DNA of 64,000 bases, taken from positions 667,473 through 731,472 of the forward strand of contig NC_088775.1 of the NCBI RefSeq assembly GCF_954871325.1. Direction: 5' to 3'. Source of the stretch: Gordionus sp. m RMFG-2023. Its lineage: Eukaryota; Nematomorpha; Gordioida; Chordodea; Parachordodidae. Below are positions 12,370 through 22,824 of this stretch, one piece after another; position 1 is the stretch's first letter; every line of letters starts with the position of its first letter. The notes beneath the pieces are model-generated. The model saw only the letters and a list, made by a program, of their open reading frames with translations, did no database searches and was not told the origin of the DNA. The translations under genes and the position numbers were made by a program.

Positions 12370-12790
12370 CTCAGTGGTTATCATTATCAATTTTTTAAAA
12401 TTGTTATTATCATTATTTGTTATTAAATATATATGAAGATTTTGAATGATTTTAGAATGTAGGTATTGTTGAATAACGTCGTAATAGAATAAGATTCGTC
12501 GAGTAATCAAAATAGAATTAATTTAACGAATATCGAATTTGATTAAGAATAATTGAATCAGAATAAATTTATCAAATATTGAATAATTGAAATACAATAA
12601 ATAATTGGTCGCGTTTTATTTTTATTTTATATTATATATATTGCGTTTTAGATAATAGCGTTTTACGTTTCTCAATTTTGCGTTTTATAAATAGATTTCA
12701 TAATATATCATTCCTTTTATATTTATTTTTTGATTCCGCGTTTTTTATAATATATCATTTTTTATATTTATTTTTAATTAAGCTTATTTT
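12370..12790. other. AT-rich interval with recurring GCGTTTT
   Basis: No gene seen. The motif GCGTTTT recurs about five times between 12605 and 12750. Repeated AATATCGAATTTGATTAAG-like words near 12530-12590 look like degenerate simple sequence. Confidence 0.4.
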
Positions 12791-13595
12791 TTTTACAAAA
12801 TCAATATTATATTATAGGTATTTTTTTTTATAAAAGATGATATGTACGTCTGTACATCCATCTCTCTCTTTAGAGATTTTAACTTTATGCCCTTATTTTT
12901 TAATTTAAAAAGTATTTTGAAATAATAATTATTCATAAGATTGCTTTTAGTAAATAATAATTTCTTGAGCCTCAAATTTTTAGAAAAAGATCTTCTCATG
13001 ACATCTTTGAGTATTTTTCCAGAATGAAGACGTTTAAGTGATACTTTAATTGTGTTCAAAATTATAAGTCTCAAATTTTTTTTATCGCATTTAGTATTAC
13101 ATAAGAGTTTTTTTTAATTTTATAATTTTCTCTAATCTTTATTTCATTGTTTTCATTAATGTTTATTTCCTTATTTTCTATAATCACGAATATTTCAAAT
13201 TTTATCATGTAATTTATCTCTTTTAATTTATTAGAATCTCTTTCAATTTGAATATTTGGTACTAATTTAATATTTTTCAAGTTTTTGTTACTATGAGATT
13301 TACAATTATAATGATAATTTCTTTTATTGTAATGTGTTTATTTATCATGTTTATTATCTAATTTTATATTTTCATAATAATTTTTATTATTATATTTATT
13401 AAAATTTTTATTACTAACATTTTTCTTATCATGGGATTCACAGTTATGACCCTAAAATTGCTAGTTTTATAATTTCTGTAGTCTCTACAATTACAATTTT
13501 CATAATATCTAAAGTTATTATTATTGCAATTTTTATTACAATTAATATCATATCTTTTAAAAAAGTTTCGTCCAAAGGTTTTTTATAATTTTTTT
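12790..13595 (-). other. Low-complexity Asn/Lys-rich region beside the Gypsy fossil
   Basis: The minus strand has two short open stretches (12793-13074, 13071-13280) rich in Lys, Asn and Ile, and a Cys/Asn-rich segment near 13400-13560. None can be assigned to a family. It may belong to an older retroelement into which the 13596-15000 element was inserted, or be AT-driven chance ORFs. Confidence 0.25.
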
Positions 13596-14024
13596 TGTTA
13601 ATTGTAGAGATTAAAAATATAGGGTACCTTGAAAGTCACGTGATTGATGAATGTTGTCAATCGTTAGATATTCGAATTTAGTAAAATAATTTTCTGATTG
13701 AGTTGCTTATCGGTTCCTCTGACTCAATAATTTTAAAAGAATATGACTTTGTTAAGGTTGGCAAAAAATTAGAGAAATGGTGAATTATATTTTAATTAAT
13801 AATTTATTTTAAAAATATTTATTAACTTTTAAGTACAATAATTTTCTAAGTTTATATAGTTTACAAAATCTATCAAGTAATTTATGTCGAATTATTGAGT
13901 TAATTTTATAAAACGAGTCCGCGAGGTTAAAGTTAATATAATATAAAGAATAAAAAAAAATCAATCTTTTATTTAATAGATCGCGATTAGTTAATAGATA
14001 TCGATTAATTTGGACATCACAACA
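13596..14024 (-). repeat. Probable 3' LTR of the Gypsy fossil
   Basis: Directly downstream of the integrase remnant and a purine-rich tract (AAGGAGTGAAA), about 429 bases begin TGTTGTGATG and end AATTAACA on the minus strand. The ends fit TG...CA with a short TGTT/AACA inverted repeat. No second copy was seen in the window. The open frame at 13809-14030 lies in this LTR and is not a gene. Confidence 0.45.
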
Positions 14025-15000
14025 TTTCACTCCTTAAAAAAAAACTCTACTCAAATATGTGAATCTTTTATGTTCAAAATATAATCTTGATATCGTGCGG
14101 GTAATGTTCTATTCCGGCTAGGCCTCGTAATGTCGGCTGTACACTCTTTTTCTTGTTCAGTAATATTTCTCTTCTTGTAAAATGTAATCGTTGGTAAAGT
14201 ATTTGGGTCATGAATTAATACTTCATCAGTGGTAAATCTTTTCTTAAGTTGGTCTAAGTGCTCCTACTATACCATTTTTCGTTTGAATTAGAAATAACAT
14301 ATTACTTTCTTTTTTAACTATTACGCCTTCATCCCACTTGTTTACTCCAAAATTTCTATACCAAATTTTTTCTCCAATGTTCATCGTTCTATTTTTTGGT
14401 AAAGTAGTGAACGAAGTGTTGTCGTCGTCTTCCTTTTATTTTATAAATCCCAATTGAACATGAGTTTTCTTGATGGAATGCCAGTCGTACTGTTTGGCGT
14501 GTTTCTATAATTGAACAAAAATTTCTCCAAAGCGATATCTATGTCCATGTTATTTTGTTCCATGCACTTTTTCATATGTGATTTAAAGGTTCTTCTTTCA
14601 ACTTGCCCGTTTGACTGTTGCTGGTGAGCTGAAGTCTGAAAGTGATGTATATCATGGTCTCTACAAAATTTTTTGAATAGTTTGAGCCGTTATCTGATAC
14701 AATTTGTTCTGGAATACCAAATAAGCTTATTGTTTTCATCAATTCTTTTATTGTAAATTCCGAGGTTATTGATTTCACCGGCGTGATTATAGGAAACTTA
14801 CTGTACGCATCTACTATAAGCAACCAGTACTTGTTAAAAAATGACCCAGAGTAGTCAATGTGTATTCTTTCGAATGGTTTCGTAGTTAACATCCAAGGAT
14901 GCTGTGTATTAATGGGATTATTGGCCCAAATGTTACATGATTTGCATTCTTTTACTTCGATAATATCATTATTAATTCCAGGCCACCCCACTTATTTTTG
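13596..15000 (-). mobile_element. Gypsy/Ty3-type LTR retrotransposon fossil (3' part)
   Basis: On the minus strand, 14572-14991 matches a Gypsy-type integrase: WPGI, the CKSC cysteines of the zinc-binding region, then IHIDYSG and VSDNGSNY of the catalytic core. Eroded sequence resembling the integrase C-terminus continues to about 14045, followed by a purine-rich tract and an LTR-like segment. Gag, protease and reverse transcriptase are not seen beside it, so this is a 5'-truncated, broken fossil. It is old, judging by decay and the absence of a partner LTR. Confidence 0.7.
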
Positions 15001-15161
15001 TTAACAACTGAGTACAAGCTTTGTTGGTAGTTATCCTTAAGAAAAAAAAATCAGCATAATAGTGCGCACAAATTGAGCGTTTGCGTTTTGCCGTACTTTT
15101 TTTAAACGTAACGCTTGCTATGTTTAAATTGAGTTGGCGTTTTTAAATTATTTATTAAAAA

Positions 15162-16508
15162 ATGGAATTTATTAGCACAGATCAGGAAAAGATGGTAGCA
15201 TTATGTTTATTGTTAAAACATAAAAAAAGGAGGAAAAGTAGAGGTAAAACATCGCAAATATTTATTAAAAGACAATTATTTTCTGAGTATGTTACACTGA
15301 AAGGTGACTTAACAACATCTCAGTTCTTTAATTATACAAGAATGAAGAGAACTACATTCTATCATATTCTTAATTTGATATTTAATGACATCAATCCTAA
15401 AACTACTAACTGCAATAAGCAAGTCGATGCAGAGGATAGGCTATTCCTCACCTTAAGGTAATAATTTTTTAATTATCCTATATTTATTCATAAAAGATAT
15501 TTGATAACTGGTATGTCATTTTCACAACTATCATACAGTTCAAGGATATCAAAATCATGTGTTGCATATATAGTTATATCAGTATGCAGGGCAATTTGGA
15601 ATGCAGCAAAAGATATTTACATGCCAAAACCTTCAAGAAAGGATTGGGAAAGAGTACCTTAAATTTATATATTCTAATTTAATATATAATTATTTAGATT
15701 TCACAAGATTTCCTGCTTCATTCAGGGTTTCCCAATTGTTTTGGTGCCTTGGATGGAAAACATATCTATATAAAATGTCCTCCAAATAGTGGATCTCAAT
15801 ATTTTTGTTATAAACATAGATTTACTTTAGTTTTGTTAGCCTTAACAGACATAAATAGAAAATTCCTATATATTGATGTTGGGGCCTATGGAAAGCAGAG
15901 TGATGGGGGAGTGTTTAAAAATAGCTCCCTGTATAGAGGTTAGATTAAAATGAATTTTAACTAATTAAATTAATTATATTTAAAAAAAATTGCAGAAATT
16001 GTTAACCAGACTCTTGATCTACCACCTGCCAAACCTTTTCCTGGCCTTAGTGAAAATATGCCTTATGTAATGGTAGCAGACGACGCTTTTCCACTGTCAC
16101 ATTATTTGATGAAACCCTATCCTATAAAAGGTCTATCTATAGAGGAAAGGAATTTAATATGAGATTATCACATGCTCGGGTTAGTGTTGAACGAAGCTTT
16201 GGAGGCATTGTAAAAAAATTTGAAATTCTCAGCAAACCTATAGAAGTTAGTTTGGAGCATATAGAAATTATTGTCAAGACTATATGCCTTCTGCATAATA
16301 TAATAATAAGCAATTAAGGAATAGGTGCTGAAGTTGATGACATAGGTACAACAAATATTGTAGTATTTTATTTTCATTACATTTAAAAGATACAATGCCT
16401 AATCTGACCACTAGACCACTCCCCATCAGCAAAGACAGACAAAACAATTCTTCAACAATTGAATCTAGAATTTTAAGAGACAAATTTAATAATTTTTTAA
16501 ACTCTTAA
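15162..16508 (+). pseudogene. Harbinger transposase (DDE nuclease), lightly damaged
   Basis: Five exons can be traced: 15162-15457, 15497-15653, 15698-15938, 15996-16345 and 16390-16508, with GT/AG borders and matching phases. The N-terminus is basic (KHKKRRKSRGK). The catalytic region shows LDGKHIYIKCPPN, then DVGAYGKQSDGGVF, then VMVADDAFPLSHYLMKPYP, then RVSVERSFGGI. The last three exons give the family's order of D, D and E residues. The C-terminus ends RILRDKFNNFLNS. Two lesions stand out relative to the family pattern: a one-base frame change near 16150, between EERN and the LSHARVSVERSF segment, and an in-frame TAA at 16315-16317. It probably cannot supply transposase itself. Confidence 0.85.
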
Positions 16509-16902
16509 TTATTTATATATATGTGATTGTTAATTATATCAAATATGATATTGATTGTTATTATTTAGAATATTATTTAATAAATATATTTATATAATAA
16601 AAATTGTGTTTAAATTTTTAAACATTAAATCACATAATTTATTTGACAAAAAATTTAATAAAAAAATGAATATTTAATGAGTTATTTATTAATATATATT
16701 TTAATAAATCTATTTTTCATTATATATATAGTAGATACATTTCATAATCTGACCACTAAACCATTCTCTATTAGCAGAGACAGACAAAACTATTCATCAA
16801 CAATTATATAAGAAATTTTAAGAGACAAATTTTAAAATTTTTTAAACTCTTAATTATTTATATATATGTGATTGTTAATTATATCAAATATGAAATTGAT
16901 TG
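16390..16902 (+). repeat. Internal 168-bp direct duplication in the Harbinger element
   Basis: Copies at about 16390-16557 and 16735-16902, offset by about 345 bases. Both contain the end of the transposase reading frame (AATCTGACCACTA, AGACAGACAAAAC, TTTTAAGAGACAAATTT) and the following AT tail. The second copy has drifted more. It duplicates the final transposase exon with its stop and 3' sequence. Confidence 0.85.
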
Positions 16903-17111
16903 TATTAATATAAAATAGAATTTAATTCTAATTTTTCAATCTTTATTAATAATTAGGACACTATTTTAATAAATAAAAACTTTATGAATATTTATTTTAA
17001 AAATAATATCATAATATTTATAAAAATAAATATATACAAATAATATCATAATATTTATAAAAAATATATATATATACAAAGAATGTATATATATATATAT
17101 ACAAATATAAT

Positions 17112-17917
17112 TCAATCTATAATACTATTAAAAATATCAAGTGGAGTTTCAATATTGTCCACCATTGGTTCCAATGGTTTTAAATAATTTGTATGTAAGG
17201 AATACATGAATTTCATAACCTCAGATTTAAAAAGATACTGCCTATGTATATCTAGAGCATCAAGATCTGCTTCCAATGGTTGTAGATACAACCTAGATAA
17301 AATATAAGCTTTTAAAGATAATAATAAATTTTACCTATTTGAAGAAGGTTTCTTATCTAATAGCTCCAACAACCTATCTTCCAATTTTTGACTAGGAAAT
17401 GATATCTTTTTGATACTCTCACTAGTATCAAAATTACTGGTTGTTGGCCTGTCAGCAATGGTTGGCTCCATAAATTTAATATGCTCCAACCATTTATATG
17501 AAGACTTGGAAGCTTCTGACCCACTTTTTTTTGCCAGCTTAATTTTATTAAGCTGATCTTTATAATTCTTTATCTTCTTCTTTAAACAGAGACATGACGT
17601 ATCATATTCAGGAAAATCTTCTTCTAACCTTAAATAAATGTAGGCATACATATTGATATTTATTATTTATACCTAGACCCGATTTTAGTTAAATTCTCCA
17701 TCACCAGCATGGTCTTTTTATGATCTGGATGTTGTTGGTTCCAGATTATCTCTTCCATTTCTAAATTGCTAAGAAATTTTTTGGTTATATTGTCATCCCA
17801 TGCTCTATATTTATATTATTAATTAAGATTATATTGAATTTCATTTTTAAAATATAAATTTATATATTAATATTTAAAAATGTATCATATTTCTTACATT
17901 TTAGAAGGAATATCCAT
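17112..17917 (-). CDS. Harbinger accessory protein with MADF/Myb-SANT-like domain
   Basis: Four exons on the minus strand: 17898-17917, 17673-17804, 17335-17628 and 17112-17292. All have GT/AG borders and agreeing phases, total 627 nt, and code 208 residues plus stop TGA. The protein starts MDIPSKIAWDD. Residues ~10-80 match a MADF-type fold: ITKKFLSNLEMEEIIW, NQQHPDHKK, then LEEDFPEYDTSCLCLKKKIK and NYKDQLNKIK. A linker and a helical C-terminus ending IFNSIID follow. In PIF/Harbinger elements this partner binds the element ends and aids nuclear import of the transposase (family knowledge). The reading frame appears intact, unlike the transposase. It converges on the transposase gene, as is typical. 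Confidence 0.8.
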
Positions 17918-18101
17918 ATTTTATCGTATCAAAATGTTTGTTTTATAAAAAAAAGTTATCAAAAAAGCAAACCAGATTGCGTTTTTTAAAATTGGCGCGT
18001 TTGAAAAAAGTAAAAGTGCTCAATTTAAACGAATGCATTCAAAATGCATTAATTGCGTTTGCAACGCAGCGTTTGAAACGCTCAATTTGTGCGCACTATA
18101 A

Positions 18102-18928
18102 TTTTATGACGGGTGGGCCTTTATAGATTCACATTTGCTCATTTTGGGCAGGTGTATGGCAAACGTGCTAAATAAGATAAGATTTAAAATTTTTCATTTT
18201 TCCTTCATAGATTCGGGTAAATAGAAATTAGGTATAAATATAATATATTTACTAATGTTCATTATAGCATAAATACGTTTAAATTTTCTATATAACCTTT
18301 ACATTTTTTTTCTGAAATGGGTTATATTATTTTGTGTTAGAAATTTTTCCGTATCAATAAATTTTTAATACAAAAACAAATCAAGGACATTAAATTTTAT
18401 ATTTATATATAAATTTTAGATGATTGATAAATAAATTTGGGTCTTGTAAATTTTTATTTGACTTATCTTGTTGTAATGAATCACTTGATGTAATGAAACA
18501 TTATATTTAATAAACATTCATTTTAAATATGGTAAATCATATAAAAATAGCAGTCATCTGAATAAAATGCTATAGTTTAGTGGCAAAGGATTAAAAAGTT
18601 TATGGTTTGGCTATGATTTAACTGATTAAATTTTAGAAGGTTTCAGCTTGGTTTTATTTTTTATAAAAATAAAGGTTTTTTTGGAATTTTAAAATTTTAA
18701 TAATATTTAAATTGAGTTTGTCTTAAATATAATATATAAAAATATGTAAAAATGGTAATTGTAATAATGTAATTATTTAAGAGAAAACCATTTTTAGAAA
18801 ATGCTAATACTGCAACAAATTTATTTATCTTTTTAGTTTTTATAGACAATTTATCATTTTATTATTTATAAAAATAATTAAGTTGAAATTTTACTAATCC
18901 AGACAGGCACAAATCCCTTTACTTGATT
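18102..18928. other. Intergenic, upstream of prefoldin gene
   Basis: AT-rich sequence between the Harbinger end and the prefoldin start. It should contain the promoter of the prefoldin/TMEM199 pair. I see no distinct motif, ORF or repeat. Confidence 0.4.
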
Positions 18929-19237
18929 ATGAACTTGGAAATCAAAGATTACGAAAGGAAATTGGTGCTCAAACAAAAATTGAATGAAATAATAAATGCA
19001 ATCAACATCGCAAATTACAATATACAAAGTGAGGAATTAACCTTGCAAGAAATAGCTCCCCTCACCAGCTCAACCAATTTATACTTGGCTGTTGGAAAAT
19101 TTTATTTACACACTCCCAAAAAAGAACTCCGAACCGAACTAGAAACACGGATACAACACTCCAAAACATTGGTGAATAATTTAGAAAAGGATAAATCATC
19201 GGTGGAAAAAATTGTCGAAAAGTTAATGAAGGTGTGA
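18929..19237 (+). CDS. PFDN1: Prefoldin subunit 1 homologue
   Basis: An intronless ORF of 102 codons starts at ATG 18929, the first Met of the frame. Prefoldin is the hexameric cytosolic chaperone that hands unfolded actin and tubulin to the CCT chaperonin; subunit 1 is a beta-type subunit. The sequence shows the expected plan. An N-terminal helix (KLVLKQKLNEIINAINIAN) leads into the conserved hairpin LYLAVGKFYLHTPKKEL, which corresponds to MYEGVGRMF of animal PFDN1. A C-terminal coiled-coil helix (ETRIQHSKTLVNNLEKDKSS) follows. It is about 20 residues shorter than the human protein. A possible donor AAG|GTGTGA at the stop and an acceptor TTTTATAG at 19337-19344 would replace the final Val-stop with a short alternative tail ending at 19368. 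It lies 132 bases upstream of the TMEM199-like gene on the same strand. Confidence 0.85.
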   Translation: MNLEIKDYERKLVLKQKLNEIINAINIANYNIQSEELTLQEIAPLTSSTNLYLAVGKFYLHTPKKELRTELETRIQHSKTLVNNLEKDKSSVEKIVEKLMKV

Positions 19238-19369
19238 AATAACCAAGATTTGATTTTTTTATCACTTTTAATTTTAAGATAATCCCACCCCAATTATATT
19301 CTGATAAATTTTGCTTTTTTTACATCCCTTTTTTTGTTTTATAGGTACAACTTTTATCTTTTTTATAAA

Positions 19370-20026
19370 ATGATTTTAAATTTTGAAGTAACGCCTTTTA
19401 TGTTTAATTATTTTGAGGAGATTCTCAAATGTCCTCATCTTAATCTGGAGATCAGAACATTAACACATATTCAATCCTTAATATTTGCTACAAATAAAAT
19501 GAATATAGATGATAATTCCTATTCTCTACAAAGAATACCTTATAAAACTCTTCTTGAAATATATCACGGTAGCAAATGTGATACTTGTTCTAATCCTCTC
19601 ACAGTAAAAACTCACTTGCATCATCTAATTCAAAGTTCTTCTCTAAAATGTAATGCTATGTCATCTTTGGGAGAAAAATTACATGAGGGCAACAAAGAAA
19701 AAGATAGTAAATCCAACGATAACTATCAAAAAAGAATGACAAAAATGAGAAATGAAATAGAAAATTCTCGGTATAAGAGTATGGTCAAAAATATATTGCC
19801 CCCTGAAACTTATAAAGACATCAATCCCAAGTTTATATCAAACGATATATTTGTGATCATGAACTATATTTTTAGCATAGTTGGTACCTTTGCTTTTGCC
19901 TTCCTAGCTTTTCGTTACCTTTCAGATGGTAAATGCTTAGTTTGTCAACTCTTGAGTGGTCTTATTAGCGCCATTATCATAGCTTCCACTGAATTTTACA
20001 TTCTCTTGAAAATGGATTATATATGA
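19370..20026 (+). CDS. TMEM199: TMEM199/Vma12-type V-ATPase assembly factor
   Basis: Single ORF, 218 codons from ATG 19370, close to the ~208 residues of human TMEM199. This ER membrane protein helps assemble the Vo sector of the vacuolar proton pump. The N-terminal half is soluble, with Cys pairs (CDTCSNPL). The family signature RYKSMVKNILP stands at about residue 140. Two hydrophobic segments follow: FVIMNYIFSIVGTFAFAFL and LLSGLISAIIIASTEFYIL, separated by a short loop. The acidic residue in the second segment (TEFY) fits the family. The frame can extend upstream only through a non-ATG codon, so 19370 is the best start. An acceptor-like TTTTATAG just upstream allows the message to start by splicing from the prefoldin transcript. 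Confidence 0.88.
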   Translation: MILNFEVTPFMFNYFEEILKCPHLNLEIRTLTHIQSLIFATNKMNIDDNSYSLQRIPYKTLLEIYHGSKCDTCSNPLTVKTHLHHLIQSSSLKCNAMSSLGEKLHEGNKEKDSKSNDNYQKRMTKMRNEIENSRYKSMVKNILPPETYKDINPKFISNDIFVIMNYIFSIVGTFAFAFLAFRYLSDGKCLVCQLLSGLISAIIIASTEFYILLKMDYI

Positions 20027-20404
20027 AAATTTATAAATAACTGAATTTTTGATTTTGTGCAAAATTTAAATATGTTTTAATTATTGTTGCAGAAATTTTT
20101 ATAACACTTCATAATATCGTACTTGTGTAAATTTTATGTTTATGTAAGTATTTTATTGGTGAAATTAAAGTTTATTATGATGTATTAACCCATTCATTTG
20201 GTTGTTTATTTTTTTTAAAAATAAATGACACAGAAATTGAAACTTTGATTGTATAAAAATTAGACTAGTATAAATCTAATGATAAATTTTTTCTTGTTTA
20301 ATGTTAAAATTATTATATACAGTAATTTTGGTCCACAGTGCCTCTTTGCAAAAGAATAATGCCCTTTATCCTACATATTTAGATTGAAAAGGGGCACATA
20401 TGAC
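20027..20404. other. 3' flank of the TMEM199-like gene
   Basis: AT-rich, without ORF. AATAAA-type words occur (for example near 20219), so polyadenylation probably lies here. Nothing else seen. Confidence 0.4.
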
Positions 20405-21810
20405 TTAAAACCAGAGATGTTAAAGTAGTGAAATTTTTTGTTAGCTATAGCGGCTACTTTTTTGTAATTAAGTCCGCTACTTAGACTTTTAAAAAATATA
20501 ATGAAGGTAAGTATAAACATAAAAATTTAAATATAATATTAATTGTATTTAATTTTGAAATTGAAATATATTTGTAATTATATTTTCATTTGTATTATTA
20601 ACCTAAATCTCTTTAATAATTTGAAATGTCATCGCCTATGGATATCCAAATCATTGAAAGTGATTCAGACAATGATATTAATGAAATGGAATATACCAGG
20701 GATGAAAATGTTCAGCTATAATAAATTTCACATTCCCTAGAAATTTTTTAAAATAAATATAAAAACCAAAACTAGTTTCAAATTTATTTGTTTAAAATGT
20801 AAAAAAATATTTCCTCAAATCAATCTAGCTATTACCTCAAGAAAGACCAAAAGGTAAATTGTCATTTTGCATTCTAATAGTATTTATTTTATGACTGTTC
20901 AAACCAATAGCTTTAAGGAAATTGAGAAACATTTAAATAATTTTGGTATAGGAGACTCTACATCCAAAAAGACTAATTTAAATTAAATCAAATTAATTAA
21001 TAATCCAAATGCTAATATTTCTCAGAAATTGGCTGATAAAGTTTGTTACAATATGTAATTACTTCCTGATATCGCATAACTTTTAGTCTTGATAAAAAAA
21101 TTATAAGGTATTTCATTGTGAGATGTGCAGGTAGGTTTTATCATAACTAATAGCTTCAACGAGGAAATATATTAATTATAACATTAATGTGTAGTCCTAT
21201 ACTCAATCTTTAAAATAAAATATGAATCAAACATAGATTAGTTTATGTGATAGTTAATTTTATGACTAAGTCTCTGACCATAAGATATTTAATAAATATA
21301 TTTTAAATAAAAAATACATAAAATATAATTTTATAATCTATTTTAAAAATTATTATGTGGATGTTTGTTCACCCAAGTTTCAAGCTAAATGTATATTAAT
21401 GAGAGTAAATATAAGGACATTTTAGTAGGCTAATGATAAAGCCAAATAATACAATACCTCACCAGGATACCTTAGTTATCTAGTATAAAAGATTCTTAGA
21501 AAAAAATATACTACCGAAAATACTCTAGCCCTTATATTATAAATCTAAAAAAATTTAAATTAATATTTTTAATGATTTTCTATTTAAATTTTATTATTAT
21601 TCAGATTATACTTTCTCATCGATGCTCTAAAGTTAGGGATGACACTATATTAAGATACAATAAAAAAATATATATTTAATATTTTTATCATATTTATTTT
21701 ATTTGTGGAAATAGATATTTAAAAAAAATTTCGAAGTATTGTAAAAAGTGGTTAATAAGACGCTACTTTATTGAAAAAATAGCGGACACTCTTATAAAAA
21801 CAGGCTTTGA
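20405..21810 (+). mobile_element. hAT-type transposon remnant with BED-finger start
   Basis: An N-terminal coding stretch starts at about 20625: MSSPMDIQIIESDSDNDI, an acidic leader common in hAT transposases. After a stop and frame change comes FKFICLKCKKIFP, half of a BED-type zinc finger. GATGTTAAAGTAGTG and TAGCGGCTACTTTTTTG near the left end are echoed in inverted form near 21755-21810 (ACGCTACTTTATTG, ATAGCGGACAC), which I take as imperfect terminal/subterminal repeats. The catalytic region is not recognisable. Boundaries are approximate. Confidence 0.5.
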
Positions 21811-21889
21811 AATACTAATTATCAATACAGTTTTCCAAAAATAAATAAGTATTTATATGAGATAGTTTGCACCATGAATCTTTTTCTCG

Positions 21890-22612
21890 CTACACTAAAA
21901 TATTAATATAATATGTTTTACAAATAAGATTTTTACTATTTGATTAAATAGAGTTTAAAAATAATTATAACTTTTATCACTTTTCTATGGCTTTTATTGA
22001 AATTTTAATTAACTAGTTTATAATTTATATTTTAACCATTTTCTTCAAAATATTCCAAAAAAATTATCAACATGACAATTTTAATTTTTTCAAGGTTTTT
22101 CATCACTGAAAAATTGATTTAACATGTTTACAGTATATATTTTTATCTAACTGCTTCAATTAAATTGAAAAAAGTTCAAAATGACGATTATGACAATTGT
22201 CACTTTCCTATGGTACATCTTCAACGATATTTTAATTTAACATGTTTGCAAAATATATTTTTACCATTTGCCTTAAAATAATTCAAAAAAGTTCAAAAAT
22301 GACGATTATGACAATTGCCACTTTCCTATGGTACATCTTCACTGAAATTTTAATTTAACATGTTTGCAAAATATATTTTTACCCATTTGCCTTAAAAAAA
22401 TTAAAAAAGGTCAAAAATGACGATTATGACAATTGTCACTTTCCTATGGTACATCTTCAATGAAATTTTATTTAAACATGTTTGTAAAAAAAATTGAAAA
22501 AGTTCAAAAATGACGATTAAGACAATTGTCACTTTCCTATGGTACATCTTCACTGAAATATTAATATAACATGTTTGCAAAATATATTTTTACACATTGG
22601 CCCTAAAAAATT
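21890..22612. repeat. Satellite array 2, ~118-bp unit, about six copies
   Basis: Same family and orientation as the array at 10890-11812. Units carry GACGATTATGACAATTGTCA, then CTTTCCTATGGTACATCTTC, then ACATGTTTGCAAAATATATTT. The first two units (21890-22140) are strongly diverged; the last four are similar to one another. It has its own variants (CCTATGGTAC in place of CTACAGTACAC), so the two arrays have been homogenised separately. Confidence 0.9.
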
Positions 22613-22704
22613 AACTTCAAGTCGTAGTCGAAAAAAACAACCAAACTTCAAGTCTGAGTCGAAAAAAACAACCAAACTTCAAGTCTGAGTAGAAAAAAAC
22701 GACC
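22613..22704. repeat. Three-copy 31-bp tandem repeat
   Basis: Units at 22613, 22644 and 22675, each AACTTCAAGTC, then GAGTCG or a variant, then AAAAAAACAACC or a variant. It sits between satellite array 2 and the right arm of the inverted duplication, so it may mark the junction. Confidence 0.9.
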
Positions 22705-22824
22705 CATATATAGTGTTTTTTTTGTTGCAATAGTTAAAATCTAATTCAGAAAAAAAAGTCTCTTGCTCAAAGATATCCAAAATTTATTCTTCATATTTTT
22801 TTTCCTCTATAAGATATTTTTTTT

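Larger units (their letters stand above)
15060..18098. mobile_element. PIF/Harbinger DNA transposon, nearly complete (3039 bp)
   Basis: Perfect 23-bp terminal inverted repeats begin TAGTGCGCACAAATTGAGCG at both ends. They are flanked by the 3-bp target duplication TAA (15057-15059 and 18099-18101), as PIF/Harbinger elements make. Two convergent genes lie inside: a DDE transposase (+, 15162-16508) and a MADF/Myb-like protein (-, 17112-17917), the usual two-gene set. Matching ends, an intact partner gene and few lesions suggest a fairly recent insertion. A 157-bp MITE with the same termini and TSD sits at 34246-34402. Confidence 0.93.

Noticed and set aside
13809-14030. 73-codon minus-strand ORF
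   Set aside because: Lies wholly in the LTR-like segment of the Gypsy fossil.
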